Positions 49,272-57,513 of a stretch of 64,000 nucleotides of DNA are shown here, in pieces. The stretch is from Mycobacterium sp. AT1 (GTDB lineage: Bacteria; Actinomycetota; Actinomycetes; Mycobacteriales; Mycobacteriaceae). Under the pieces are notes generated by a model. That model made no database searches. It worked only from the letters and a program-made list of their open reading frames with translations, and had not been told where the DNA came from. The stretch is taken from contig NZ_MVOC01000008.1 of assembly GCF_002043095.1 (NCBI RefSeq), positions 1 to 64,000 of the forward strand, given 5' to 3'. The translations under genes were made by a program, and so were the position numbers. Each line of letters opens with the position of its first letter. Position 1 is the stretch's first letter.

Positions 49272-49660
49272 TTAACGCACCGTCCGACGCGTCGGTACGG
49301 ACCGGGTCTCGCGGCCCTCGACGACCCCGACTGCCCGCCTCGAACTCACTGTCAATGGCATCAACCGACCATGTCCCTCTCCGGTTACGTAGGCGGGTGG
49401 CCTCGGATCTAGTGATCCGGCTCACTCACCGATTCGAAAGTAAACTAAAAAACAGCGCAGAAGGCAAGTACGGGCAAATCCGTACCCGAAGTCCGTATTT
49501 GAAGCCGAATCTGACGATCCCGTCAGCCGGGTCCCACGCGGGTGATAATCCGAACCGTATCGAAATACGTTGCCTTAGAACGCTTCTTGCACAGTGGTGG
49601 CGCCAATGCGGAATCCCCGAACGGCCACCAAAGTTGGCCGAACTCCGCGAACCTGGATGA
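49272..49660. promoter_or_regulatory. Upstream region of the mce operon
   Basis: No convincing gene is seen in these 389 bp. Inverted repeats are CCGACG/CGTCGG (12-bp palindrome, 49284-49295, just before the yrbEA start), CGGATC-TAGT-GATCCG (49404-49419) and GTACGG-N6-CCGTAC (49468-49485). CCGTA recurs at 49481, 49491 and 49555. The AT-rich stretch around 49435-49455 is a likely promoter core. I did not find a KstR-type TNNAACNNGTTNNA site. Confidence 0.5.
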
Positions 49661-49843
49661 TTAGTGCAGCGAACGATCCTCGCCGGCTGCGTCGACACCC
49701 TCGACTTCATCGTCGGCCAGGGGGGTGATCCGCGCGACGAGTCGACCGCGCCGAACCACGTCGAATGACTCGCCGGCGGCTACGCGGTCGAAGTAGTAGG
49801 AAGCGCTGTTGCGAAGCTGACCGAGACCGATCGCCTGCCTCAT
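49661..49843 (-). CDS. Phd/YefM-type antitoxin, apparently orphan
   Basis: A 60-residue protein with the pattern IGLGQLRNSASYYFDRVAAGESFDVVRRGRLVARITP, shown here in words: an N-terminal beta strand, then a DNA-binding helix set with a conserved R-G-R-x-V-A-R-I strand, as in type II antitoxins. I chose the ATG at 49843 over a GTG at 49855. No PIN-domain or RelE toxin gene follows; downstream is the mce promoter region. It might act as a stand-alone DNA-binding regulator. Confidence 0.7.
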   Translation of the reverse strand: MRQAIGLGQLRNSASYYFDRVAAGESFDVVRRGRLVARITPLADDEVEGVDAAGEDRSLH

Positions 49844-50030
49844 CCCGCCACCCACCTGCCCGAGGTCGTCTGAGTTACGCTCCAGCCCAGCATGTTTCGA
49901 AAGCGATCGCCCGCACTGCCAGCGATTTAACGAGGAATAGAAACCTGCTCAGGTTAGCGGCACGCCTGTCAGGCGTCAAGGGTCGATCGGGCCGTCCTAC
50001 CCGGCCCAGCCGCGCACCCGCCGCGCGAAT

Positions 50031-50050
50031 TTTCTACGTTAGATTATGAA
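50031..50050. promoter_or_regulatory. Putative shared operator, weak copy
   Basis: TTTCTACGTTAGATTATGAA lies 27 bp before the CoA-transferase start. Against the stronger sites at 54006 and 59024 it keeps TCT..GTTA.A, 8 of 13 core positions. Confidence 0.35.
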
Positions 50051-50076
50051 TATCCCCGTACTTCAGGAGTTGGACC

Positions 50077-51309
50077 GTGCCTACCGTTCCCACCGTGCCC
50101 ACCTCGACCCGACCCCTCGACGGGGTACGGGTCGTGGAAGTCTCGAGCTTCGTAGCCGTTCCCTTGGCCGGCATGACCCTCGCCCAACTCGGGTGTGAGG
50201 TCGTCCGCGTCGACCCGGTCGGCGGAGCCGCCGACTACCGGCGTTGGCCCTTGACCCCCGGCGGGACCAGCATCTATTGGGCCGGGCTCAACAAGGGCAA
50301 GCGGTCGGTCGCGGTCGATCTGCGGGCGCCCGACGGTCAGGAACTCGTACGGCGACTGGTCGCAGAGAGCGGGCCGCACGGCGGCATCTTGATCACCAAC
50401 GTGGTGGGCCGGGACTGGCTCTCCTACGACGCGCTGCACGCCGTGCGCCCCGACCTGATCCACCTGGAGGTATCGGGACGCGCAGACGGCGGTACCGGCG
50501 TCGACTACACCGTGAACGCCGGGGTGGGCTTTCCCCTCATCACCGGACACCCATCGCAACCCGGGCCGGTCAACCACGTGCTGCCGGCGTGGGACGTCAC
50601 ATGCGGTCTCTACGCTGCGCTGGCAATCACGGCGGCGGTGCGTCATCGGGATGCGACAGGCCAGGGCAGCAGGATTCGGCTGCCGCTGGAGGACGTCGCG
50701 CTCGCCACGGCGAGCAATCTGGGCTTCCTCACCGAGCCGATGGTCAACGGCACGCAGCGGCAACGGCTCGGCAACGCGATCTACGGCCAGTACGGCCAAG
50801 ACTTCGTCAGCCGCGACGGGGCGTCCTTCATGATCGTCGCCCTCACCGGCCGCCACCTCCGCGACCTCGCAGATGTCACCGGGACAACCACCGCCCTGGC
50901 CGAACTCGCCGACACGCTGGGGGCAGACTTCACCGACGAGGGCGATCGCTACCGACACCGGGACGCGCTGACCGGACTGTTCGGCCCGTGGTTCCACGAT
51001 CACTCGGCCGAACAGATCGCCGCCGGCTTGTCGTCGACGTCGGTGCTCTGGGAGCGCTATCGCACCTTCGAGGAGACAGCCGTCGACCCCCGAGTGACCG
51101 AGAGTCCGTTGTTCGCCAAGGTAAATCAACCACACGTCGGGGAGTACCTCGCCGCCGGCCTGCCGATGTCCGTCGACGGTACGCACGTTCCCGCGGCACC
51201 CGCTCCCACACTCGGCGACGACACCGCCGACGTACTCGCGGAGCGACTGACCATGTCGCCGGAACACGTCAGGCGACTCCACCAATCTGGCATCGTGGCA
51301 AGCTCTTAG
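50077..51309 (+). CDS. Class III (CaiB/BaiF) CoA-transferase
   Basis: A 410-residue member of the formyl-CoA transferase fold. It opens LDGVRVVEVSSFVAVPLAGM, has NKGKRSVAVDLRAPDG, and the catalytic aspartate is Asp173 (LPAWDVTCGLYAAL). It moves CoA between carboxylic acids. The length and the FMIVALTGRHLRDL block resemble 2-methylfumaryl-CoA isomerase-type (Mct) members, which transfer CoA within one molecule, but I cannot fix the substrate. The GTG at 50077 has CAGGAG seven bases upstream. It is followed after 67 bp by a TetR gene. Confidence 0.87.
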   Translation: MPTVPTVPTSTRPLDGVRVVEVSSFVAVPLAGMTLAQLGCEVVRVDPVGGAADYRRWPLTPGGTSIYWAGLNKGKRSVAVDLRAPDGQELVRRLVAESGPHGGILITNVVGRDWLSYDALHAVRPDLIHLEVSGRADGGTGVDYTVNAGVGFPLITGHPSQPGPVNHVLPAWDVTCGLYAALAITAAVRHRDATGQGSRIRLPLEDVALATASNLGFLTEPMVNGTQRQRLGNAIYGQYGQDFVSRDGASFMIVALTGRHLRDLADVTGTTTALAELADTLGADFTDEGDRYRHRDALTGLFGPWFHDHSAEQIAAGLSSTSVLWERYRTFEETAVDPRVTESPLFAKVNQPHVGEYLAAGLPMSVDGTHVPAAPAPTLGDDTADVLAERLTMSPEHVRRLHQSGIVASS

Positions 51310-51376
51310 ACGGACGCGTCGTCGCTGCCGTCCACTCTTGCACCACTCCTGCGCCGACGCTGGGTAACATCACCCC

Positions 51377-52048
51377 ATGGCACGGGCGAAGGACAAGGGC
51401 ACTGCTGCTGCCGCATCGTCCGAGGGCGACGGTGAATCAGATTCGAAGTCGGCCCTGACCCGACGTCGAATACTCGATGCCGCCGCATACGTTCTCAGCA
51501 TCAAGGGCTACGGCGGATTGAGGCTGACGGAGGTCGCCGCCCAGGCCGAGATCCAGGCCCCTGCCATCTACTACTACTTCCCGTCCCGTGACGACCTCAT
51601 CGAAGAGGTGATGTGGGCGGGCATCGCCGACATGCGCGAGCATCTTGCGCTGATTCTGGACTCGCTGCCGGTCGGCACGCCTGCCCTCGACCGGCTGTTG
51701 GCCGCGGTCGAAGCCCATCTGCGGCATGCGCTCGAGATCTCGGACTACACGACGGCGTCCATCCGCAACGCGGGCCAGGTGCCGGACACCATCCGCAAGC
51801 GTCAGATTCGTGAAGAGGAACGCTACGGCGAGATCTGGCGGGGGTTGGTCAACGACCTCGCCAGGGCTGGCGGCCTACGCGATGACCTCGACCTCTACAT
51901 CGCTCAGATGCTCGTCCTCGGCGCCTTGAACTGGACCGTCGAATGGTGGGATCCCCGCCGCGGTTCGGTCGACGCCGTGGTTGCCAACGCCCAATCCCTG
52001 GTACGCCACGGGCTGTCCCCCGCGACTGCCGGCCGCCGCAAGAAGTAG
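51377..52048 (+). CDS. TetR-family regulator (first of two paralogues)
   Basis: A 223-residue regulator. The N-terminal DNA-binding region has RRRILDAAAYVLSIKGYGG and APAIYYYFPSRDDLIEEVM; the ligand domain has DYTTASIRNAGQVPDTIR and LGALNWTVEWWDP. It is about half identical by eye to the TetR at 58353 and both resemble KstR2-type regulators of CoA-ester catabolism. It should sense an acyl-CoA and control the operons of this region, perhaps through the shared TTTAA-N6-TTAAA site. Confidence 0.9.
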   Translation: MARAKDKGTAAAASSEGDGESDSKSALTRRRILDAAAYVLSIKGYGGLRLTEVAAQAEIQAPAIYYYFPSRDDLIEEVMWAGIADMREHLALILDSLPVGTPALDRLLAAVEAHLRHALEISDYTTASIRNAGQVPDTIRKRQIREEERYGEIWRGLVNDLARAGGLRDDLDLYIAQMLVLGALNWTVEWWDPRRGSVDAVVANAQSLVRHGLSPATAGRRKK

Positions 52049-52068
52049 CTGCTCACCACCGCGGCTGG

Positions 52069-52392
52069 TCAGGTCAATGGCGAGCCTGTGCTGGGATCGA
52101 GTCGGGTCGCCGTCACGCCCATGATGCACGTCGGATCCATCCCCTCCATGTCCCGATGGAAGCCGGGACTCTGCATGTACGCCTTCTCGAGTGACTCGAG
52201 ATCGGCACCGTCGGGATAGGACGCGAGTACGTATAGCCGGTGGTCGGTTTCGTCTGGGCTGGTCCATATGCCGTGCAGGGTGATGCCGAACTCCCCCGCG
52301 GTGCTGAGATGTCGAGGATAGATCTCGTCCTTGTAGGTCCGTAGCGCTTGCGCGTCCCTCAACGTGTATGTGCGCCACTGATAGACGCTCAT
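52069..52392 (-). CDS. NIPSNAP-family protein
   Basis: A 107-residue protein starting MSVYQWRTYTLRDAQALRTY with LYVLASYPDGADLESLEKAYMQSPGF later, the pattern of NIPSNAP ferredoxin-like barrel proteins. Such proteins often sit with catabolic genes and may help an enzyme or protect against reactive products. The ATG at 52392 is two bases after the quinone-oxidoreductase stop, so they are one operon. Ends 20 bp from the convergent TetR gene. Confidence 0.82.
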   Translation of the reverse strand: MSVYQWRTYTLRDAQALRTYKDEIYPRHLSTAGEFGITLHGIWTSPDETDHRLYVLASYPDGADLESLEKAYMQSPGFHRDMEGMDPTCIMGVTATRLDPSTGSPLT

Positions 52393-52394
52393 GG

Positions 52395-53423
52395 CTATTG
52401 TTCTTCCCACGGCAGCAGCACGCACTTGCCCGTCGACTGCCGATCTTCGATGAGCCGGTGCGCCGCAGCCGCTTGCGACAACGGCAGCTGTGCCCCGAGT
52501 TCGATGCGGAGTCGCTTCTTCGCCACATGTTCTGCGAGTTCGGCTACTGCAGCAGCTATTTCACGTCTGTCACCGCTGAGATAGGGGTAAAGACTGAAGA
52601 ATCCCAGTGTCTGATTGCCGAACAACCGTCCGGCCGCAAACTCCGCATCGAAGTCGATGACGGGAGTCGTCTTGTCGGCCCCGCCGTACGCGCTCAGTCG
52701 ACCGAACGGCGCCAGTGACGCAATCGATTGGGTGAACGAGTCTCCGCCAACGTTGACCAACGCAGCATCCACGCCGCGGCCGTCGGTCGCCGCCAACACC
52801 TCAGCACCCCAATGGGGTCGGGTGTAGTCGATGCACGCATCAGCACCTAGTTCCGAGACCCATCGCCGCTTCGCCGCCGTGCTTGCCGCACCGATAACAT
52901 TTCGTGCGCCACGGAGCTTGGCAAGCTGTACCGCCATCGAGCCCAAACCTCCTGCGGCAGCAAGAATTAGCACGGATTCGCCGGCTGCGAGGCGGACACC
53001 ATCGCGAAGCAGGAAGTGGGCAGTCACGCCTTGGACCAACAACGCAGTGCTCTCGGCGTACCCCAACTCGGGCGGTAACGGATACACCGCGTCTGCTGTC
53101 GCGACCACGTATTGCGCGTAGGCGGCGGGTTCGGCTCCCGAGAGGAATCCGAACACGCGATCTCCGACCGCCACGCTGGAGACACCCTCGCCGACCGCCT
53201 CCACACTGCCGGCGAACTCAGCCCCCAACAGGTGAGGCAGCGGAGGCTGAAATGGATAGTTGTTTCGTCGTTGATCGATGTCGGCGAAGTTGATTCCCGC
53301 AGCCTCGTTGCGGATGAGCACCTGCCCGGGACCCGCCCTTGGGATGGGAACGTCCTCGTAGACGAGGCACTCCGGCGGACCGTACCGATGGATCCGGATC
53401 GCCTTCATGGTGTCGCTGCTCAT
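52395..53423 (-). CDS. Zinc-free quinone oxidoreductase (MDR superfamily)
   Basis: A 342-residue NADPH-dependent reductase. It has GINFADIDQRRNNYP, LGAEFAGSVEAVG, and the nucleotide motif LAAAGGLGSMAVQLA. The zinc ligands of alcohol dehydrogenases are absent, placing it with QOR/enoyl reductases. It is divergent from a MarR gene, and a perfect inverted repeat lies between them, so a MarR-sensed compound, maybe a quinone or phenol, probably induces it. Together with NIPSNAP it forms a two-gene operon. Confidence 0.9.
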   Translation of the reverse strand: MSSDTMKAIRIHRYGPPECLVYEDVPIPRAGPGQVLIRNEAAGINFADIDQRRNNYPFQPPLPHLLGAEFAGSVEAVGEGVSSVAVGDRVFGFLSGAEPAAYAQYVVATADAVYPLPPELGYAESTALLVQGVTAHFLLRDGVRLAAGESVLILAAAGGLGSMAVQLAKLRGARNVIGAASTAAKRRWVSELGADACIDYTRPHWGAEVLAATDGRGVDAALVNVGGDSFTQSIASLAPFGRLSAYGGADKTTPVIDFDAEFAAGRLFGNQTLGFFSLYPYLSGDRREIAAAVAELAEHVAKKRLRIELGAQLPLSQAAAAHRLIEDRQSTGKCVLLPWEEQ

Positions 53424-53458
53424 CGTCGCCTCCGCCGTAATCTAAATTAGTGGGTGTG

Positions 53459-53485
53459 ACCAAACTATAGACACATTAGTTTGGT
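53459..53485. promoter_or_regulatory. MarR operator candidate
   Basis: Perfect inverted repeat: ACCAAACTA (53459-53467), nine-base spacer, TAGTTTGGT (53477-53485). It lies 35 bp from the quinone-oxidoreductase start and ends one base before the marR ATG at 53487. Confidence 0.8.
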
Positions 53486-53486
53486 T

Positions 53487-54005
53487 ATGCCAACTACTAA
53501 TCCTGGAAGCACAGTCGACATGCCGAAGCAGGAACCGCCCGCTCAACGCATCCATCCAGCGATGGTGAAGCTGATCCACGAGATGAGCCGCCCCGAAACA
53601 CGTACCAAGCTGCTCGGCGAGGCCGGGCGCGACCTGACACCCATCGACGTCGACCTGCTGCGGGCCATCATCGCAAGGGGGCCGGTGCGGGCGACCGACC
53701 TGTCCGACTCGCAGGCCGTCGACAAGTCGACCATCACCCCACAGATTCGTCGACTCGAGCGTCGCGAGTTGGTCACGCGGCAAACGGATCCCACCGATCG
53801 CCGGGCCGTCCTGCTGACTGCAACCGATTTGGGTCTCCAGACCTGTCAGCGGATGGACTCCGCTGGCACCGAAGTCATCGAAACCGCACTAAGTCAGTGG
53901 CCCAAGCAGGAGCAAGCCTTGTTCGCCACACTGTTTTGCCGTTTCGTCGACGACCTCGACGATCAGCCAGCCAAGGAGAGGGTTCGACCGCACATTGATC
54001 CCTAG
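53487..54005 (+). CDS. MarR-family transcriptional regulator
   Basis: A 172-residue winged-helix regulator. The DNA-binding part reads GPVRATDLSDSQAVDKSTIT then RRLERRELVTRQTDPTDRRA, with the DxRR wing tip. I chose the ATG at 53487, which directly follows the inverted repeat and so would be read from a leaderless message; an ATG at 53523 is the alternative. It should repress the divergent quinone oxidoreductase and itself. Confidence 0.88.
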   Translation: MPTTNPGSTVDMPKQEPPAQRIHPAMVKLIHEMSRPETRTKLLGEAGRDLTPIDVDLLRAIIARGPVRATDLSDSQAVDKSTITPQIRRLERRELVTRQTDPTDRRAVLLTATDLGLQTCQRMDSAGTEVIETALSQWPKQEQALFATLFCRFVDDLDDQPAKERVRPHIDP

Positions 54006-54028
54006 TTTAATCTGTGTTAAAAACTAGG
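54001..54028. promoter_or_regulatory. Putative shared operator upstream of the acyl-CoA dehydrogenase
   Basis: TTTAATCTGTGTTAAA (54006-54021) sits between CCTAGTTT and AAACTAGG, which are exact complements. The 13-base AATCTGTGTTAAA is repeated at 59023-59035. It is about 70 bp upstream of the dehydrogenase ATG but also overlaps the marR stop, so a terminator role is possible. Confidence 0.6.
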
Positions 54029-54090
54029 TTGAGCATTCCGCACCACCGCCGTCGAGCACGTCGTGCTGACGCAACGCCAGGAAGGGCGAC

Positions 54091-55248
54091 ATGACAACAG
54101 CATTGGGCGTCGAAGAATCCATGCTGGTGGATACCGTCCGCGAGTTCGTCAACCGAGACGTCAAGCCGTCAGTCCGCGAGGTCGAGCACGCCAACGAATA
54201 TCCAGAGGCGTGGATCGAGCAGATGAAGCGCATCGGGATATACGGGCTGGCCGTTCCCGAGGAGTACGGGGGCACGCCGGTATCGATGCCGTGCTACGTC
54301 GACGTAACCCAGGAACTGGCCCGTGGTTGGATGAGCCTGGCCGGCGCCATGGGCGGACATACCGTGGTGGCCAAGCTCATTGGCCTGTTCGGCACCGAGG
54401 AACAGAAGCAGGCGTACCTGCCTGCCATGGCCACCGGAGAACTCCGGGCCACCATGGCCCTGACCGAGCCCGGTGGCGGTTCGGACCTGCAGGCCATGAC
54501 CACGGTCGCGCGAGCAGACGGCGACGACCTGGTGATCAACGGCGCGAAGACATGGATCAGCAACGCGCGCCGCTCGGGCCTCATCGCCTTGCTGTGCAAG
54601 ACCGATCCGAACGCGACCCCCAAGCACAAGGGCATCTCGGTGCTGCTGGTCGAGCGGGACACTGCCGGCGTGCTCATCTCGCGGGATCTGCCCAAGCTCG
54701 GCTACAAGGGCGTCGAGAGCTGCGAACTGGCCTTCGACGACTGCCGCGTGCCTGCATCCTCGATCCTCGGCGGGGAACCCGGCCGAGGCTTCGCTCAGAT
54801 GATGAAGGGCCTTGAGACCGGCCGCATCCAGGTAGCCGCGAGAGCACTTGGCGTCGCCACGGCCGCCTTGGAGGACGCCCTGGCCTACGCCCAGGACCGC
54901 GAGAGCTTTGGCCAGCCCATCTGGAAGCATCAGGCCATCGGGCACTACCTGGCCGACATGGCCACCAAGCTCACGGCCGCACGTCAGCTGACCTATCACG
55001 CCGCAGACCGCTATGACAGCGGGGAGCGCTGCGACATGGAGGCCGGGATGGCGAAGCTGTTCGCTTCCGAGGCGGCCATGGAGATCGCCCTGAACGCCGT
55101 CCGCATCCACGGCGGCTATGGCTACTCCACCGAATACGACGTCGAGCGATACTTCCGCGACGCACCGCTGATGATCGTCGGCGAGGGTACGAATGAGATT
55201 CAGCGCAACGTGATCGCCGCCCAGCTCGTCGCGCGCGGCGGTATCTGA
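54091..55248 (+). CDS. Acyl-CoA dehydrogenase
   Basis: A 385-residue FAD enzyme of the acyl-CoA dehydrogenase family. MALTEPGGGSDL binds flavin and substrate, KTWISNARRSG follows, and the C-terminal arginine-rich RIHGGYGYSTEYDVERYFRD block is intact. The catalytic base is probably Glu365 (VGEGTNEIQ), as in short- and medium-chain enzymes. A GGAAGGG Shine-Dalgarno sequence precedes the ATG. It stands alone between the shared operator and a convergent decayed hydrolase. The chain length or ring substrate is unknown. Confidence 0.93.
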   Translation: MTTALGVEESMLVDTVREFVNRDVKPSVREVEHANEYPEAWIEQMKRIGIYGLAVPEEYGGTPVSMPCYVDVTQELARGWMSLAGAMGGHTVVAKLIGLFGTEEQKQAYLPAMATGELRATMALTEPGGGSDLQAMTTVARADGDDLVINGAKTWISNARRSGLIALLCKTDPNATPKHKGISVLLVERDTAGVLISRDLPKLGYKGVESCELAFDDCRVPASSILGGEPGRGFAQMMKGLETGRIQVAARALGVATAALEDALAYAQDRESFGQPIWKHQAIGHYLADMATKLTAARQLTYHAADRYDSGERCDMEAGMAKLFASEAAMEIALNAVRIHGGYGYSTEYDVERYFRDAPLMIVGEGTNEIQRNVIAAQLVARGGI

Positions 55249-55289
55249 CCAACCACTCCGCGGCCCGAATAGTGAAGGGTGCGAGATGA

Positions 55290-55892
55290 TTACGACGTGC
55301 GCGGTTCGATCTGATCGACGAACCGTACGATCGCGCCAGCGACGGCTGCAGGATCGTCGATCATGGGCACGTGTCCCACCCCGGCAAGGAACTCCAGCTC
55401 GGCACCATCCAGTACCGCGAGCAACGGACGCCCGTAACGGGTGAACGGCAGCGTCCGATCCGACGCTCCCCACACGATGCGGATGGGGCATCGAGCCGAA
55501 AGTGGTTGAATGCGGCCGATGGCGCGGGCGCCGTCGAGCAGTGAGGACAACACGTCGCACCCGGCCATGTCCTCGAACACCTCTGCCGTCTGCGTCATGC
55601 TCAATCGATCGGCGTGCTCTGCCATCGCGCGCCAGATGACCGGCAAGGGTCGGCACCAGCACTCGGTAGCGCGACGTCAACCCGGGAAGCACAGGCTTCG
55701 AGATTCGCGCCGATGACGTCGCGCCGCGCAGCAGCACGATCACCGGCTTGGCGCCGCCGACCTCCGTCACACGCGGACCGAGGGTGCCGAGCGGACACCG
55801 TCGCGCATCACCTCGGCAAATCCCAACTCAAAGGGGGTCAGCTCACGGGATCCACCCCACCGCAACGGGGTGTCGCGGTGGGCGTCCGTCAT
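55290..55892 (-). pseudogene. Decayed alpha/beta hydrolase
   Basis: Parts of one alpha/beta hydrolase lie in three frames. The ATG at 55892 overlaps the reductase stop (ATGA) and reads 41 residues before a TGA. A two-base GTGTG duplication near 55768 shifts the frame; after it comes AKPVIVLLRGATSS, the oxyanion strand with Arg for His, to PTLAGH. At about 55645 the text jumps to WRAMAEHADRLSMTQTAEVF in a third frame, and runs on through the acid WGASDRTLPF and the catalytic His in GVGHVPMID. About 90 residues, including the GxSxG nucleophile, are missing. So a frameshift and an internal deletion have killed it. Confidence 0.8.
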
Positions 55893-57139
55893 TGCACCGC
55901 AGCGGCTTTGGCCTCCGCGGCCGCCTTGCGTTTCTCTGCAAAATCCAACGCCTCGGCCCAGGAGGCCCCCTGCGAAATCAATCTGCGGTACTTCATGATC
56001 ACCGTTTGACCGTTGACCGTGAGCGCACCGACCAGACGGTCCCCTCGCCGGTAGAGCGCGGTCCACCGAGTGTCGAGGTCGGAGTCGAGGTCACCGTCGA
56101 CCAGTTGCACTTCGTCGCAGTCGGGAACGCCCACGAACTGGATTCTGGAGCCGTACCAATCCGACCAGAAGTACGGCACCGTCCCATACGGTTTGGCATT
56201 GTCGGGATCGAGCGCGTTGCGCGCCGCCGCAGCGCCCTGTTCGGCTGCGGCGGTCCAGTTCTCCATACGCTGCCGAACCCCGAACATGGGGTTCATCCAG
56301 TTGGCGACGTCGCCAGCCGCATAGACGCCGGGGACGCCCGTCCAGAGGGTCTCGTCGCACACCACCCCGTTGTCCAGCTCGAGACCGGAACCCTCGAGCC
56401 AGTCCGTACAAGGCGATACGCCAATGCCCACCACCACGAGGTCGGCGTCGAGGTGGGTGCCGTCGTACAGGACGACGCGCTGGACGCGACCGTCATCGCC
56501 TTCGATTCCCTTGACTCCCGTTCCACAGAGCAACGTGGTGCCGTTGCGCTCGTGCAAGGAGGCGATGGCTGCGCCCATCTCGGTACCGGTAGCCCGCACC
56601 AGAGGTGTCGGAAGCGCCTCGACCACGGTCACCGAGAGGCCGCGCTTCTGGGCGCTGGCGGCGACTTCGGAGCCGATGAAGCCCGCGCCGATGACGACGG
56701 TCCGGGCGCCCGCATCGAGTGCGGTGCGAATGGCGAGTGAATCGTCCAACGTACGCAGACCGTGAACGCCGTCGAGGTGTTCGGTGTCGGGCAGCGTGCG
56801 GAGCTTCGAGCCCGTGGCGATGACCAAGGCGTCGAAGGGCACCTCCCGGTCACCGATGAAGACGATCTTGCGCTCGGCATCCAATTTCGTTGCCGGCGAA
56901 CCAAGTACGAGCTCGACCTGCAACTCGTCGGCGAAGACCTCGGCACTACGAAAGAAGGGGATCGACGTCTCGGCACCAGGTTCGGTGACGTCGAGGAAGT
57001 CCTTGGACAACGGCGGGCGGTCATAGGGAAGATGCGGCTCGGCGCCAATCAGGGTGATTGCACCGTCGAAGCCTGTCTTACGCGCCGCCTCGACGGCGCG
57101 TAAGCCCGCCAAGGATGCCCCGACCACGACGAGCCGCAT
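55889..57139 (-). CDS. FAD-dependent ferredoxin reductase
   Basis: A 416-residue oxygenase-type reductase. FAD motif VVVGASLAGLRAVEAA at the start, YDRPPLSK near residue 40, NAD(P)H motif VVIGAGFIGSEVAASA near 147, and VYAAGDVANW near 275. It follows the 3Fe-4S ferredoxin without a gap and precedes the decayed hydrolase. No P450 or Rieske oxygenase is next to it, so its client is elsewhere. About 40-45 percent like the reductase at 5866 by eye, but without that protein's C-terminal extension. Confidence 0.93.
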   Translation of the reverse strand: MRLVVVGASLAGLRAVEAARKTGFDGAITLIGAEPHLPYDRPPLSKDFLDVTEPGAETSIPFFRSAEVFADELQVELVLGSPATKLDAERKIVFIGDREVPFDALVIATGSKLRTLPDTEHLDGVHGLRTLDDSLAIRTALDAGARTVVIGAGFIGSEVAASAQKRGLSVTVVEALPTPLVRATGTEMGAAIASLHERNGTTLLCGTGVKGIEGDDGRVQRVVLYDGTHLDADLVVVGIGVSPCTDWLEGSGLELDNGVVCDETLWTGVPGVYAAGDVANWMNPMFGVRQRMENWTAAAEQGAAAARNALDPDNAKPYGTVPYFWSDWYGSRIQFVGVPDCDEVQLVDGDLDSDLDTRWTALYRRGDRLVGALTVNGQTVIMKYRRLISQGASWAEALDFAEKRKAAAEAKAAAVQ

Positions 57140-57331
57140 TCAGCGCTCGATTCGCAGGGCCTCGGTCGGGCATCCGGCGACGGCTTCCTCGACGGACTGC
57201 AGCTCGTCGTCGGTGATGTCCTCCTTGAGGAGGACGAGGTCACCGTCGTCGTTGACCTCGAAGAACTCCGGCGCCATCGACTCGCAGATGCCGAGTCCCG
57301 TGCATTTGGCGAAATCGACGGCGACCTTCAT
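57140..57331 (-). CDS. [3Fe-4S]-type ferredoxin
   Basis: A 63-residue ferredoxin with Cys10, Cys16 and Cys54-Pro, the three-cysteine pattern of P450-linked ferredoxins. The ATG at 57331 has AAGAGGAG upstream; the nine residues that an earlier start would add are not typical. First gene of the ferredoxin-reductase operon, with a shared-operator-like site about 33 bp upstream. Confidence 0.92.
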   Translation of the reverse strand: MKVAVDFAKCTGLGICESMAPEFFEVNDDGDLVLLKEDITDDELQSVEEAVAGCPTEALRIER

Positions 57332-57363
57332 GTTCACTCCTCTTGATTGCCCCACCAACTTTA

Positions 57364-57456
57364 TCTAATCAACATTAAAATAATTCGCAGTGGCCTGTCA
57401 AGGTCGCGTCGATGCCGCGATACCGCTCACCCAGTTTCTAATTTGCGTTAAAGTAC
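57364..57456. promoter_or_regulatory. Two shared-operator-like sites in a divergent promoter
   Basis: TCTAATCAACATTAAA (57364-57379) faces the ferredoxin, and TCTAATTTGCGTTAAA (57437-57452) faces the SDR gene. Both fit TYTAA-N6-TTAAA, the spacing seen at 54006-54021. They match the AATCTGTGTTAAA core at 9 and 11 of 13 positions. Confidence 0.6.
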
Positions 57457-57513
57457 GAGTTGGCGGACGTGCCCTGGCAAGCGGGCACTGCCGCGTCACC
57501 AGATGGGAGACCA

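Noticed and set aside
49272..49660. KstR (cholesterol) operator for the mce operon
   Set aside because: No TNNAACNNGTTNNA site was found by eye, so the operon is not called mce4.
49426..49710. 94-codon frame after the antitoxin as a toxin
   Set aside because: No PIN, RelE or Fic pattern; Arg/Ser-rich text that overlaps the mce control region.
54169..55770. 533-codon minus-strand frame under the acyl-CoA dehydrogenase
   Set aside because: Only its first 45 codons belong to the decayed hydrolase; the rest is antisense to the acyl-CoA dehydrogenase.
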